From NCBI GenBank assembly GCA_021521415.1, contig JAIQDT010001133.1, forward strand, positions 248,001 to 312,000: 64,000 bases of DNA, in the 5' to 3' direction. The notes beneath the pieces were generated by a model. It was not told the origin of the DNA. It made no database searches and saw nothing but the letters and a program-made list of their open reading frames with translations. This stretch comes from Bidens hawaiensis. Its lineage: Eukaryota; Streptophyta; Magnoliopsida; Asterales; Asteraceae. The translations under genes were made by a program, and so were the position numbers. Shown here piece by piece: positions 1 through 11,918 of this stretch. Each line of letters begins with the position of its first letter. Position 1 is the stretch's first letter.

Positions 1-1838
1 GATCCTTAACTCAGTTTGAGACTGAGTATGGTTACCACATATCCAAAACCATGGAACTAAAATAAATTAAAATTATCATATCCAAACTCAATTGTGAAAG
101 TTAAGCGTGTAAACTTCCCGAAAACAATCAAAACGGACGGATAATGCATAAATATGAATTTAAATGCCCAAAAGCCTTAAATAAGTATGGAAATAGTTTT
201 CTTAACATAAAATAATTTCAAACAGCTGAAAATATCATAAACATATAGCCGAAAAGGATTGAAATGCAATATTCGGATCCGTTGACTCTTAAAGTCAATC
301 TTAAGCAAAACTAGCCAGAACAACTTGCAAGATCAAACACTTTGAGAGAAGAAGATGAAAATGAGCAGCGATAATGGCTGAGATAGAGTGGTATTTGTGG
401 GGGTGGATTAGGGTTTGAGATAAGAATCCATGAACTTGTCCGTTGGACAAACCGGTGCACTTTGATTCTTTTATTTAAAATGATTTTTGTTTTATGACCA
501 GGGATAAAAACATGCTTGGAGGATTCTAGAATTATTATGGGTTAAGTCTTGATCGATTTGGTTGGTTAGAATATGAGTTCGGGCCTTAAACGAACCAAAA
601 AACATTGAAAAAACTGATTTTTTTTTGCTAAACTGAACTGTGGGCTGCTGCGCAGCGGGCTGAGGCCATCCTTACGCGTCACATGAGGTGGGGTTCTCGG
701 CCAAACTTTGCCTTTTTGGCAATTGTAGTCCCTGTAGTTCGTTTTAGGTCGTTTGGAGCACAAAATAAGCGTTTTAAACACCGTTAGACTTTGGAACGAA
801 ACGAAAAGTATGAAACATGGTTATAATATAAAATCCTTTGTCTATTGATGTTCAATGACCCGAAAGCCAAAACAGGTCGGGTTTACAATATAAAAACGAG
901 TACAAATACGAACCGAAAATGACGAATGTCATGTTCTCACCCCGTAATCTTCATTTTTACCTTGGAGATACCCTTGATTCCAAGTAATACTCGTCTTTGA
1001 TCAAACAACCCCCCGGCTTCCTGCATCAGCCAATAGGAATCATCACTTGTTTTTCTTCACCTTCATCCCCAAATCCAAAAACTCTAAATTCGTTCCAGTA
1101 TTAGAAAATTAATGGAATCAAATCACGCCTCAGTGTTTTGTGTCACGTCGATGTATTTGCGTGTTCCCACTAGCCGTATCTCGATGACATGTCGTCAGTA
1201 TTGGTCATCCCAATACCAAATTTACGTCAAAGCCAATGTGGTCGACATGTCGTGATCGTAGCCTGGCTATCTGACGACACATTGTTGGCGACATTGGGTC
1301 AACGTATCAGAACAAGTTTATTGTAGTGGACTATCTGTAACAATGCAAGAAGAAGAGTACTATTCTGTTTGTAATGTTCTCGGTGGTTGTGTTGCGTCGT
1401 TCTTCGTCTTCCAAGAAAAGAATAAATATTGTAAACATCACGAGCATGGAGCAACGCCAGTAGGGGCCTCGGGACACTATTCCAGTCTGTATACCGTATA
1501 CGTGTATGATGTATTATATATCAATACATGTAGCCAAAATAATATGGAAGAACTTGTGTTTTGGCGAAAATTGCCATATATATGTCTTCATTTCTATATA
1601 ATATACAAAACTTGACACTTGGCAGTCTTAATATACATGGTAATAGTCCAGACTCCAGAAGGTTCAAGATTCAACAGTGGATACAAGTTTCCGTATATAT
1701 ACTTTTATAAACAACAAGTATATAACTTTTTTTCTCTTTACACGGTCATGCAAAGTTTGTGCTAGCTAGCTATATATTTTAGCATCTCTTGAAATTGTCA
1801 TCATTTTTATCATCACTAATATCACCGCTACCATTGTT
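1..1838. other. Intergenic region, no supported gene
   Basis: No open frame here has codon context, splice sites or a family match that I can support. Short frames at 566-781 and 1343-1615 look like chance. The sequence is AT-rich with some transposon-like character. At about 1318-1329 it reads attgtagtgg, which resembles a CACTA-type end, but no partner end is visible. It lies downstream of the WRKY stop codon at 1839, so its right edge should contain that gene's 3' UTR. Confidence 0.5.
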
Positions 1839-4800
1839 CTAGTTGTCATTGCCAATAATCGAGCCGATCGCTGCCACTAAAGCCGCCATAAAGTGTGGAT
1901 TCGACGTGACAGCCGCAGTAGCCGCATTCATCATCTCCTGGTTGGAGCTCTGGACATCAGAAAACTTTGTTTCATTGCTTTGTTGACCAGTCAAATGTCC
2001 TAAAGCCAGTGGTCTGTTTGTTAGGTTGATATTCATATTATTATTAGGATACATGTTTGTTGAAAAAGGAAAATTAAAGGGTCTAGGGTTGGTGAGGTCT
2101 AAGGTGACTGTTGGAAACGGAGCAGTGGCTGATAGGGTTGCGGTTAAGTGTGGAGGGTATGAAGCAAGCATGGGTACTCCTGGTGTAAGGTGGTGGTTGA
2201 GGTGATCGACGCTTGATTTGGAAGCAGAGAGTAGCATGGAGGCGGCGGCTGAGGTGGTGGAGGCCATTGCCATTGCGGCTTGTGGTAGCGGGTGGGTGTG
2301 GGTGCCTTCATATGTTGTTATTAGAACTGTTCGATCTTCTGCGCATCTTTGTACCTGTAGAAGATTTTTAGGTTAAAAGAAATAATGTTGACTTTATTAA
2401 ACAGAATACATAAGTAACAAATGTGTGGTAATTTATTACGTGGCATGCATGGAATGTATGCTACTGTATTCTTTTAAGTTCATTGTTTGATTTTATTCAA
2501 AAAGGGGTAGTGGTGAAGTTTGTTGCTCGCTTGTCTTCTGTTTCGATGTAATCACTATCTTGCTGATTTTAATTGAAAGATATTATTATTATTATTTTAT
2601 ATAAATTAATATTATTGAACTGAAACAATATATTTTGGAAATTCTTTAATTGTTAAGTATTTAAGTTTCAAGCACCCGTTGGGTGTACCTCAAACTTTTG
2701 TTTGAAAACGCTGAGAGATTAGATTGTTAATGGTGTGTGTATAGCAGGCCAAGCAATTAATGACGGTCTGACGATGGTTGTTGCATGAACATGTTGATAG
2801 CAAGAACTTAAATTCTACGATGTTACTTTTGCTTGTTGAACATATTTTTTTATTATTGAACCGGCACATTCGTTTGTAACTCCTTTAGAGTTTGTAACTC
2901 CTTTAGAGTACATAAACTTCCTTGTTCTTATTTGAAGGTCATTCCTCTAGAGTAAGATATACATAAAACTTTATTCTTTTTAATAGTTTAGATGGTGATA
3001 ATTAACTACATTTCAATCGTGAATCCCTCAGTAAGATTAATTTGTCAATGATTTGTCGGTAAGTTTTTATGTACATCCATTTTCCTCATGGATTTATAGT
3101 ACGTGGCAGATTAACAACAGCTAGACCGCGGTCATAGGACAACGACGATTAGGTATATGTCGCTAAAGGTGTGTTGATATATTTGTGGTGTAAAGAAGAA
3201 AGTGAACGTACTTGTTTGCGGACCGGACAGCCTACAGCCATTGTGCAACGATAATAAGCACGAGGACATGGATTGCCTTTCGCCATTTTTTGTCCGTATT
3301 TTCGCCATTGGCAACCATCTGAAATCTGTAATATCAATTCTAATGTTAGGATTTCTTCCATGTGTTTCTCTATTTACCATTCTCATCAAATTTAAACCAA
3401 ACTTTTTAATAAAATCAACATAACTAACTTATGATTTATAAAGCAAAAAGTTTTACAGTATATAAATTTTAGATTTATATATATCGCATTTGCAGTGAAC
3501 TCCAAAGTCTAAATTATTAATGAGTAGTAATAACGAATTAATTGAAAAAAAATTTATTATTTTTTCAAAATAAGACATTGGTTTACGACCACTCAAGTCC
3601 ACGACTCTTACAAGTTTGACAATTTGTTACTGCTGGTCAAACTTAATTGGTAGACTTGTATGGCCAACTTGCAAATTAATTTCAACGTTCTTTCTTTCCT
3701 TTTAAGTTTCAATTACTTAATTTTGATTTTAAATAAAAAATGTAATTTATCCTGGACAGAATAGTTAAAAAACTCTCATTTAATCATGTAATTTTTTTTC
3801 TTTTTTCACATGTCTAGTATCTTACTAGTCGATGTTTTAAAATATTTTACTGCTGTTAAAAAAAAGGCAAATAAACTAATATTATTCACCACGCATTTAG
3901 TTTTTGAGAAAGGGTATATCAACAATTAAAGGGTATTCATCATGGTATACTATAGTCAAGGGTCTCTAAAGAATTTGTATATATCTAGTACGTTTTTTTT
4001 GTTATGAAGAACGAGTCTAGTACAAACCATGGATGCTTCGGACTGAGCTCGAACAGCCACCCGAGCCCTTCTCATAGATGCTACAACGGCTCCTCGATCA
4101 CCATCTTTCGGTGAATCAAACTTGGCATCGATGTTATCCGGGCTATCAACTCTTGAATCAGACTTGAGTTGGGCGCCATCATTAATCAACTACATTAAGA
4201 ATAAATCAATCCATCTTAATTGATTTTTATTTTAATTAATTGAGAATATATAATCATGAAATGATATACATATATATTGATCACCTTAATATGGCTTGTA
4301 GTTTCATGAGGTATGATGTTTTCTTCAATATGTCTTTGTAAATATATGTACTTTTCCTTAACTTGAGTAACCATTGATCGTAAACCTTCATTTTCTCGCT
4401 TCATGTTCTCCACTTCGGCTTTTAAAATCGCGAGCTTCGACAAAATAGGAAGGTGAATGAGTTTACTAGCTATTGTATAAATTTCACCATAGACTAATTA
4501 TATCATCCACTTAAGATCAGAAGCCGAATAAAAAATTAAACGATTAAGATTCGTTCTTTTTGTTTTTGTAATAACTTAGTGTTTTGTTTATCGAAATTCA
4601 CCATATACCTTATTAACAGATTGGCTATTTGTATGTGAAGATCCACGATCGCTACTTGTTCTTTTTATTGTAGTAAGACCCGAACCAACCTGCATATATA
4701 CATAAAACATGCGCATATTATTCATCATCCTTATCGCGTTCCAATGAAAATCATAATGAAGAAACAAGATCTTATTCATGTTACATTTAAGTTAAGTTGA

Positions 4801-4955
4801 AGCTCTTCATGAACCCTAATATCTTGTTGCTGGTCTTCTTTGACATGAGTCAATGGAGGATTATTACTTGAGAAGAAATCCATCTCATGGTGAGTGACTG
4901 GAAACTTATGACCATCTAATGAATTGAGAACCATATTTTCACATCTAGCTTCCAT
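1839..4955 (-). CDS. WRKY transcription factor, group IIb (WRKY6/31/42-like), six exons
   Basis: Nuclear DNA-binding regulator expected to bind W-box promoter elements in stress, defence or senescence programmes. Exons, 5' to 3': 4785-4955, 4609-4689, 4285-4434, 4028-4189, 3212-3325 and 1839-2354. All joins are GT-AG and in frame, giving 397 aa. I see an LxLxL stretch ending exon 1 (LQLNLN, EAR-like), a leucine-zipper-like coiled coil in exon 3 ([18 protein letters not shown]) and the WRKYGQK heptapeptide in exon 5. The zinc finger follows the C-X5-C then HxH pattern (CTMAVGC, then THTH). The intron splitting the domain just before VQR is the known signature of groups IIa/IIb. The C-terminus has the [14 protein letters not shown] motif typical of WRKY6/31/42. 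The start MEARC was chosen because the longer upstream frame only translates a (CT)n tract. Subfamily is inferred; family membership is firm. Confidence 0.93.

Positions 4956-4960
<5 letters not shown>

Positions 4961-4992
<32 letters not shown>
4961..4992. repeat. (GA)16 microsatellite in the WRKY 5' UTR
   Basis: A perfect GA run, read as (TC)n on the coding strand, ends a few bases before the WRKY ATG. CT-rich tracts are common in plant 5' leaders. The ORF that runs through it is best treated as untranslated. Confidence 0.95.
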
Positions 4993-4995
<3 letters not shown>

Positions 4996-5132
4996 ATGAG
5001 GAAGAACAGGAATTGAAGTTTTAAAAGTCTACGGTTGGAGCGGAGATTAAGAAGGAGTGTGACCAAATGGGAAATGAAGGGAGGTTTGGAATATGTATTT
5101 ATGTATGTATACATTAAAATAAAAGGTGTCAA

Positions 5133-6005
5133 GTGAGGTAAGATGGTGCGTCAAGGTACATGTGTCCTCTCACAAGAGTGTCCTAGGAACAACCTTAACC
5201 CTAAACAGACCATGACTTTTATATTTTATGTACTAAACTTCAAATTTCACTTGTGTTTTGAAAAATTATACTCATATTGACATATTTCTATGTCATATTC
5301 ATTACTTATCTTAAACATTTTATAGTAGGTTAATAAAAATGAATATTTTAGATTAATTTTTATTTCTTAGAACGACGACTTTCTTATGTTTAGACTATCG
5401 CACTCTCTGAATATAAATTATAATTGTTAAAACTTTTATTAAGTTAATTGCTTGTAGAGTTGTAGCATAGCATTTTATCGTTATTTTTGTTAGGATTATT
5501 TTTATTAAATAGATAATTACAAGAAAACCCCAGCTCTTTCTTCTTCATCTTGTCAACACATTGCCATCAGAAAAGTCCCCGGTAGCATATTTAAAATGAT
5601 TTTTCTATAGGTTTGCTATTTTTCGATGGTTAAATTTCTCACAGGCAAATATAAAATTTTCATGTTGCGTCAGGTCAAATTTCTCACAACCGAAGGTTGA
5701 AACTTCTGTTTCGTTAAGCCCTAAAATTCAAGTCTTAACAAAAGATCAACCACAAATTCAAAATTCATATTCGCGTAATTCAAACTTAAACAAAACAAAC
5801 TACGAAAATGTAGGTTGTGGCCTTCAAATGTTTCTAAACAATAGCCATTACGACCGAATAATAGAAGCATACTTGATTTGAAATTGGATGACGTTGAATA
5901 AATTAATGTGTTACCTATTAGAGGAAAATATTAAAAGAGGCATTCCTAAAGGAAAATATTACAAATGAATAAATTAAATTATTGCTTTCTTAATTAAAGA
6001 AAAAC
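5133..6005. other. Intergenic, upstream of the WRKY gene
   Basis: AT-rich, no gene seen. The part nearest 4960-5200 should include the WRKY promoter and leader. I could not pick a TATA box with confidence. Confidence 0.5.
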
Positions 6006-6787
6006 ATAATTACAAAACTTGTCCTTTATGTATATATCAGATTTAGTGATTGTTCTTTATCTTTCAAATTAGTATGATATGTACTTTACGTTTTTAAATG
6101 CTATAACGTTTATCCTTTGATCCTAGCAAAGTTAATTTTTCTCGTTAAATAAGATCATGTGACTTGTACATGAAGGTAAATTGGTTATTTTACCCATTTA
6201 ATTAAAAACATTTTAATAGATAAACAAAAAAAACAAATTAATTCCTTACCACCATACACCACCTTTGCATATCGGAAAAGATGCCCAGGGTTAGTCGATC
6301 GAATTAATTCACTGCGAAAGCTCAACGATTAGATCTATCATTTCTGGTTTTTTCGGTCACTCCATTGTTTCCGGTGAGGGTCTAAAGTTATCCAGCCACT
6401 AGATGTATAGCCGCCGGTCAAAGCGTAGCCTATTATGTTCAAGAAACGGGCTGCGTTACGGCAAAGCTCTGATAAATTGGCGGACCTTGGGAACGCGAAT
6501 TGGGGAAGAGACGAGAAGATAATTCCTGCGAGAATAAGAGTAATACAAGTGTGACGAATGACGATGAAATAATGAAAAGGCGTCCATGTCTGGATTTAAC
6601 TACAAATCACATGATCAATTTACCCTCATGTGCAAGTCACATGATCTCATTTAACGTAACTGGGTCAGGGTCAAAGGACAAACAGGGTAGCATTTAAAAA
6701 CGTAAAGTACAAACTATGTCAATTTTAAAGATACACGACGATCACTGAAATTTGATACATACATAAAAGACAATATTTATAATTTTG
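6006..6787. mobile_element. Inverted-repeat DNA element (MULE/MITE-like)
   Basis: The left arm (about 6006-6190) and right arm (about 6600-6787) are reverse complements with some divergence. Both read gtactttacgtttttaaatg and, further in, atcatgtgacttg plus a run of TTTACC/GGTAAA. The central 400 bp is unrelated and includes the chance frame 6500-6697. Long arms around a short non-coding centre suggest a non-autonomous DNA transposon. I could not fix the TSD, so the superfamily is a guess. Confidence 0.6.
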
Positions 6788-7597
6788 TCTTAAAAGGAAT
6801 TTTTGAGCGGCAAACTTGACGAAACCAAGACAAGTGAACGGCATTTTCGCAATGAAAATATATCTTCATTTTGAGAGTGGAATAGTCCATGATAACATTG
6901 AGAGAGCATACTATTCATATGGTATTTTAGGAATTTTCCTTTTAAAGAAAGTTCCCTATATTGATCTTTCAACCCATAGATTTATTTCTAAGGTAAAAAC
7001 AAAAATAAAAGTATAGAACACTAGATGGTGTTGACCGTTTGTATCATAATCATAAGGATCTTGAACATACGTGTAGAATTATTCATCATTTGTGCACCTC
7101 AATGAAGTTTTCTTGTTCTTTTTACTGTGTGTAATCTTGTTTATTTTAACTTCTTGTGGACCGGTTCCGCATATGAAGCACGCCTGTCTTAGACCGGAAG
7201 TTAATGTGTGATTGACCGGCCACCGGTTTCCACGTCAGATATGGAAATTGCTAAGAGTCAACGAGTTTGACTAGCAGCTAGCCATGGCCCCACACCGCAC
7301 ACAACACATTTGACGTTTTTAGTTGTTTTTCCAGATTTCATTTAACTTTTCTAGATTAGAGGCATCCACGTTTTGGAGGTACCTTGTGTATAATAATAAT
7401 TTAATAGACAAAAGAAATATGTTTTTGTCTTTATGAGTTTTTGTTTTGTATTATATTAACAACTTTACAAAAATTAATATACTTAAGCTCTAGATTGTTA
7501 AAAGGAATTGTAGCGGTTGTTAAGAGATTTTCTATGGACATCCCACACCCTCTTTAGGCCCTGTATAGGCTAAACGGGGGCCTATATGCCTCGTATA
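6788..7597. other. Intergenic with a GC-rich palindromic patch
   Basis: No gene seen. At 7555-7650 there are repeated, partly palindromic blocks of the type ggcctatatgcc / cctatacggggc. The left breakpoint of the large tandem duplication (7598) falls inside this patch, which might have favoured breakage. Confidence 0.5.
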
Positions 7598-8494
7598 GGG
7601 CTATAAGGGGGTCTATATGCCCCGTTAATCCTATACGGGGCCTATAGATTGGTGTCCCGAGTAGGACCCGGTTGTAAATATGTCAAAACTCAAAAGCACC
7701 CCGTTACGTCTTATCCATGTACGTAAGAGGGCTTTTTCAATATAGCGCGTAATAGTTTTACTCATTAATTTTAACATTTGAATTTAAAAATCAAATAAAC
7801 TAAAGAAAAAGAAATTAAAGTAGATCATCTAATTGGCTGAATTAGAAACGGTGTGCGCACGTTTTGATGGACACGTTGCAACCCGTTTTATTCGAAATCG
7901 CCCCCAAATGTAGTGGTGCTTGGGCATGGGCGGAGTGAGGTGGACTAAGGGCCACGCCCAACCACGTATGTCTTTATAAAAATTAATAACACACATAAAT
8001 AAGGTAAGATTTAACTCACAGCAACTGAATTTAAAATTTTCTAGTTTGATTTAAACTAAATTTAGTTTCAGTTGTTTTAATTTTTAACTAAAAAATAACT
8101 CTAACTTGTAAAAATATAAGAGGGGTTGGATTTAAGGTAACCGGTTGTTAAGTCATATGTTGCATAATTTATGTTGTTTAGCCAATTATAAGTGGCCATA
8201 TATAGTAATAAAGATGCATTATTTAACTTAAATTTTAAAAGTGGTATTCACTCTTGTATAAACAAGAGCAAAGCATATACGAGAAAAGTACATCCAAAAG
8301 ATGAATTGACCTTAATTAATTCTTTTCTATATTTCTACAAACAAGAACATCTTATTTCACAATCAAAATGAAATAAAAATCCAAATTCTGAGACAATTTA
8401 CAAAATAACAAAATTGCCTTTCACTACTTGGACCCGAGACCAATATCGTTGATGTATTCGTAGCAAAAGACGACCTTTGATGTGATAAAACTTG

Positions 8495-8917
8495 TGTAGG
8501 GGTATGGTACTAAAACCCGGTTCTACGATCCTAAATCTATTATGTTTGGTTTATTTCATTACATGGACTAATACAATGTTATTGGGCTGAGGGGGTTTTG
8601 TGGAGGTAACCCTAACTGGGCTAGGCCCATTAGGGTACCATGATGGTGGCCATGAGACTCTATATAAGGAGGTCTCCACCTCCTTATCATGGGTCATGCT
8701 CAATAAGAGCCACCACCACTTTTTGTGTCTGTGAACAAGAAATCCTCAGGATATCTTAGCAGTCACCTCCACACTCCCAGAAAAGCCATCGCAGGTCTCA
8801 ACATTGCAGGTCAGAGGCGCTGCCGTAGAAGAAGAAGATCAAGACGTGGTTCGTTCATCTCGAAAATCCGTGGAAACATCGTCATGGATCAGGTTAGATT
8901 CGTTTCGTGTTTCGACA
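8495..8917 (+). repeat. LTR 1 (5' LTR, 423 bp)
   Basis: Complete TG...CA long terminal repeat. It contains a TATA box (ctatataagg, about 8659-8668) and a downstream aataag polyadenylation-like signal near 8702. It differs from the other copies by two visible T-for-C changes near 8529 and 8551. Confidence 0.93.
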
Positions 8918-8918
8918 T

Positions 8919-8935
8919 TGGCGCCATCCGTGGGA
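8919..8935 (+). promoter_or_regulatory. Primer-binding-site-like sequence (copy A)
   Basis: tggcgccatccgtggga begins one base after the LTR end. TGG pairs with the CCA end of a tRNA. The same site occurs at 13240-13256 in copy B. The tRNA was not identified; complementarity to a specific plant tRNA should be tested. Confidence 0.6.
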
Positions 8936-9419
8936 CGGCAACGAACTGCCCTTCGATCTTCATCTCGGCTGTCAGATCTCTCCCAAGAAAAACACAGATT
9001 TGGAAGTTTACAGAAAAAGGCTTCAAAGCTTGTTTTATTAAAGCTCAAAAGATCCATAGATCTAAAAAGAGGCTTCCAGATCTGGGCAAGAAGGAAAATC
9101 CGTGATTCGAATGATCAGATCTCCGAATCTGTGATGGTTTTAAATCTGCTCCGGGCTTCAGATCTGTCCAGATCTGATTTACAGATCTAGGTCTAGATTA
9201 CAGACCTGGATTTTAGATCTAAAGTTGCAAATCTGACTCTTAAATTGCAGATCCAGAAGTTACCAGACTTCCGCCGCCATGTACGCACGCCCGTGGGTTC
9301 TCACTCCACAGCCGTGCATGTGCCGCCGCGGAAACCACCATCTGGGTTTTGCGCAAGAGACCTCCGCCATGCACGCGCACTTGCGAGTCACCACTCTATC
9401 GCCGTGCATGCGCGCATTA

Positions 9420-9810
9420 GGCTACGCGCCAAACTTCAAGGTTGGGAATACTCCTAATATCCCATACGGCTACGCGCCAAGGTTGGGAATCCTCCTAATA
9501 TCCCATATGGCTACGCGCCAAACTGCAAGGTTGGGAATCCTCCTAATATCCCATATGGCTACGCGCCAAGGTTGGGAATCCTCCTAATATCCCATATGGC
9601 TACGCGCCAAACTTCAAGGTTGGGAATCCTCCTAATATCCCATATGGCTACGCGCCAAACTGCAAGGTTGGGAATCCTCCTAATATCCCATATGGCTACA
9701 CGCCAAGGTTGGGAATCCTCCTAATATCCCATATGACTACGCGCCAAACTTCAAGGTTGGGAATCCTCATAATATCCCATATGGCTACGCGCCAAACTTA
9801 GGGGTTGGGA
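9420..9810 (+). repeat. 48/41-bp tandem array in the retroelement (copy A)
   Basis: Head-to-tail units contain ggctacgcgcc, ggttgggaatcctcc and taatatcccatat. They come in a 48-bp form and a 41-bp form lacking seven bases (aaacttc or aaactgc). The copy B counterpart at 13741-14180 has one additional 48-bp unit, showing that the array changed length after the segmental duplication. Confidence 0.93.
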
Positions 9811-9922
9811 ATCCTCATACCATATGCTCACGCATCACATATGCTCACGCATATTACACAAAACCAAAGTCTACGCGCACGTGCATGCAACATCTGCACG
9901 TGGCGCGTGACATAAAGCAGCG

Positions 9923-10736
9923 CATAAGACGCCTCTCGCGCGCAAGCTTTATTACTTTCACAGCTCGTAAGTCGCCTCACGCGCCAGCTCAATTATTATT
10001 TTCAAAGCTCATAAGACGCCTCTCGCGCGCAAGCTTTATTACTTTCACAGCTCGTAAGTCGCCTCACGCGCCAGCTCAATTATTAGTTTCAAAGCTCATA
10101 AGACGCCTCTCGCGCGCAAGCTTTATTACTTTCACAGCTCGTAAGTCGCCTCACGCGCCAGCTCAATTATTAGTTTCAAAGCTCATAAGACGCCTCTCGC
10201 GCGCAAGCTTTATTACTTTCACAGCTCGTAAGTCGCCTCACGCGCCAGCTCAATTATTATTTTCAAAGCTCATAAGACGCGTCTCGCGCGCAAGCTTTAT
10301 TACTTTCACAGCTCGTAAGTCGCCTCACGCGCCAGCTCAATTATTATTTTCAAAGCTCATAAGACGCCTCTCGCGCGCAAGCTTTATTACTTTCACAGCT
10401 CGTAAGTCGCCTCACGCGCCAGCTCAATTATTAGTTTCAAAGCTCATAAGACGCCTCTCGCGCGCAAGCTTTATTACTTTCACAGCTCGTAAGTCGCATC
10501 ACGCGCATGCTCAATTATTAGTTTCAAAGCTCATAAGACGCCTCTCGCGCGCAAGCTTTATTGCTTTCACAGCTCGTAAGTCGCCTCACGCGCCAGCTCA
10601 ATTATTATTTTCAAAGCTCATAAGACGCCTCTCGCGCGCAAGCTTTATTACTTTCACAGCTCGTAAGTCGCCTCACGCGCCAGCTCAATTATTATTCTCA
10701 AAGCTCATAAGACGCCTCTCGCGCGCAGGCTTTTAT
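9923..10736 (+). repeat. 87-bp tandem array that stays open as a 286-aa frame (copy A)
   Basis: About nine near-identical 87-bp units, each a dimer of diverged 43- and 44-bp monomers: gctcgtaagtcgcctcacgc versus gctcataagacgcctctcgc. Because 87 is a multiple of three, a frame from 9885 to 10745 runs through the array and translates as a 29-residue repeat containing RRLSRASFITFTARKSPHA. No protein family is recognised and no splice or codon evidence supports translation, so I list it as a repeat and not a gene. Copy B has the same array at about 14292-15105 with an equally open 286-aa frame (14254-15114). Confidence 0.9.
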
Positions 10737-11240
10737 TATTCTTAGCTCGTAAGACGCCTCACGCGCAGGCTTTATTATGCTACAGCTCGTAAGACGCCTC
10801 TCGCGCGCAGGCTTTACTATTCTCATAGCTCGTAAGGCGCCTCACGCGCAGGCTATATCATTCTCAGCTCGTAAGACGCCTCTCGCGCGCAGGCTTTAGT
10901 ATTCTTAGCTCGTAAGTCGCCTCTCGCGCGCAGGCATTATTATTATTATAGCTCGTAAGTCGCTTCTCGCGCCCGCTTCATTATTATTTTAGCTCGTAAG
11001 TCGCTTCTCGCGCTAGCTTCATTATTATTACAGCTCATAAGTCGCCATGCGCGCAAGCTTCGTTATTATTATAGCTCGTAAGTCGCCTCACGCGCAAGCT
11101 TCATTATTATTCTTAGCTTGTAAGTCGCCTCCCGCGCGCAGGCATTATTATTCTTAGCTCGTAAGTCGCCACTCGCGTAGGCTCTATTATTATAGCTCGT
11201 AAGCCGCCTCACGCGCAGGCTTCATTATTTTTACAGCTTG
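10737..11240 (+). repeat. Degenerate monomer array flanking the 87-bp array (copy A)
   Basis: About a dozen diverged 38-45 bp monomers sharing agctcgtaag-cgcct-cgcgc and an AT-rich spacer (ttattatt). They appear to be the ancestral single units from which the 87-bp dimer was amplified. The copy B equivalent is about 15106-15606. Confidence 0.88.
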
Positions 11241-11370
11241 TCACCATCATGGAGAAAACCTCCCAAAACTCAGACAATAAAGACAAAGCCAAAGAAAAGG
11301 GAAAAAACCGCCTCACACCTTATAAAGTCCAGCGCTCCACCTAGACGCTTGCGCGCCCAGGAGCAACACT

Positions 11371-11384
11371 GGACTTGGGGGGGG
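11371..11384 (+). promoter_or_regulatory. Polypurine tract (copy A)
   Basis: ggacttgggggggg lies immediately upstream of the LTR starting at 11387, as expected for plus-strand priming. Copy B (about 15738-15749) has one G fewer. Confidence 0.7.
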
Positions 11385-11386
11385 CT

Positions 11387-11802
11387 TGTAGGGGTATGGT
11401 ACTAAAACCCGGTTCTACGACCCTAAATCTATTATGTTTGGCTTATTTCATTACATGGACTAATACAATGTTATTGGGCTGAGGGGGTTTTGTGGAGGTA
11501 ACCCTAACTGGGCTAGGCCCATTAGGGTACCATGATGGTGGCCATGAGACTCTATATAAGGAGGTCTCCACCTCCTTATCATGGGTCATGCTCAATAAGA
11601 GCCACCACCACTTTTTGTGTCTGTGAACAAGAAATCCTCAGGATATCTTAGCAGTCACCTCCACACTCTCAGAAAAGCCATCGCAGGTCTCAACATTGCA
11701 GGTCAGAGGCGCAGCCGTAGAAGAAGAAGATCAAGACGTGGTTCGTTCATCTCGAAAATCCGTGGAAACATCGTCATGGATCAGGTTAGATTCGTTTCGT
11801 GT
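11387..11802 (+). repeat. LTR 2, lacking its last bases
   Basis: Starts TGTAGGGG but stops after cgtttcgtg, without the terminal ttcgaca. It is fused directly to the next LTR copy. Confidence 0.88.
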
Positions 11803-11918
11803 GTATGGTACTAAAACCCGGTTCTACGACCCTAAATCTATTATGTTTGGCTTATTTCATTACATGGACTAATACAATGTTATTGGGCTGAGGGGGTTTT
11901 GTGGAGGTAACCCTAACT
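11803..11918 (+). repeat. LTR 3, fragment truncated at both ends
   Basis: Begins at tatggtactaaaaccc, missing the first ~8-9 bases of a normal LTR. It is cut at gggcta, where copy B of the segmental duplication begins. Confidence 0.88.

Larger units (their letters stand above)
7598..11918. repeat. Tandem segmental duplication, copy A (4321 bp)
   Basis: Bases from 7598 recur from 11919 onward at a constant offset of 4321. The offset becomes 4369 after one extra 48-bp repeat unit in copy B, then 4365. The copy contains about 0.9 kb of left flank, a complete LTR, an internal region, a second LTR and the first part of a third. The duplicated flank proves that this is a rearrangement of the locus and not a second insertion. 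Confidence 0.95.

Noticed and set aside
1318..1329. attgtagtgg as a second CACTA end
   Set aside because: No matching inverted CACTACAA end or TSD within the window; a ten-base match is too little.
8725..9105. 126-aa frame with an Arg-rich stretch, repeated at 13046-13426
   Set aside because: It starts inside the LTR and runs over the primer-binding site into the interior. It overlaps equally long frames on both strands and has no family match, so it is a consequence of the LTR sequence.
9279..9587. 102- and 118-aa frames over the 48/41-bp array (also 13600-13956)
   Set aside because: Pure translation of the tandem repeat. Units of 41 bp shift the frame, so no consistent product is kept.
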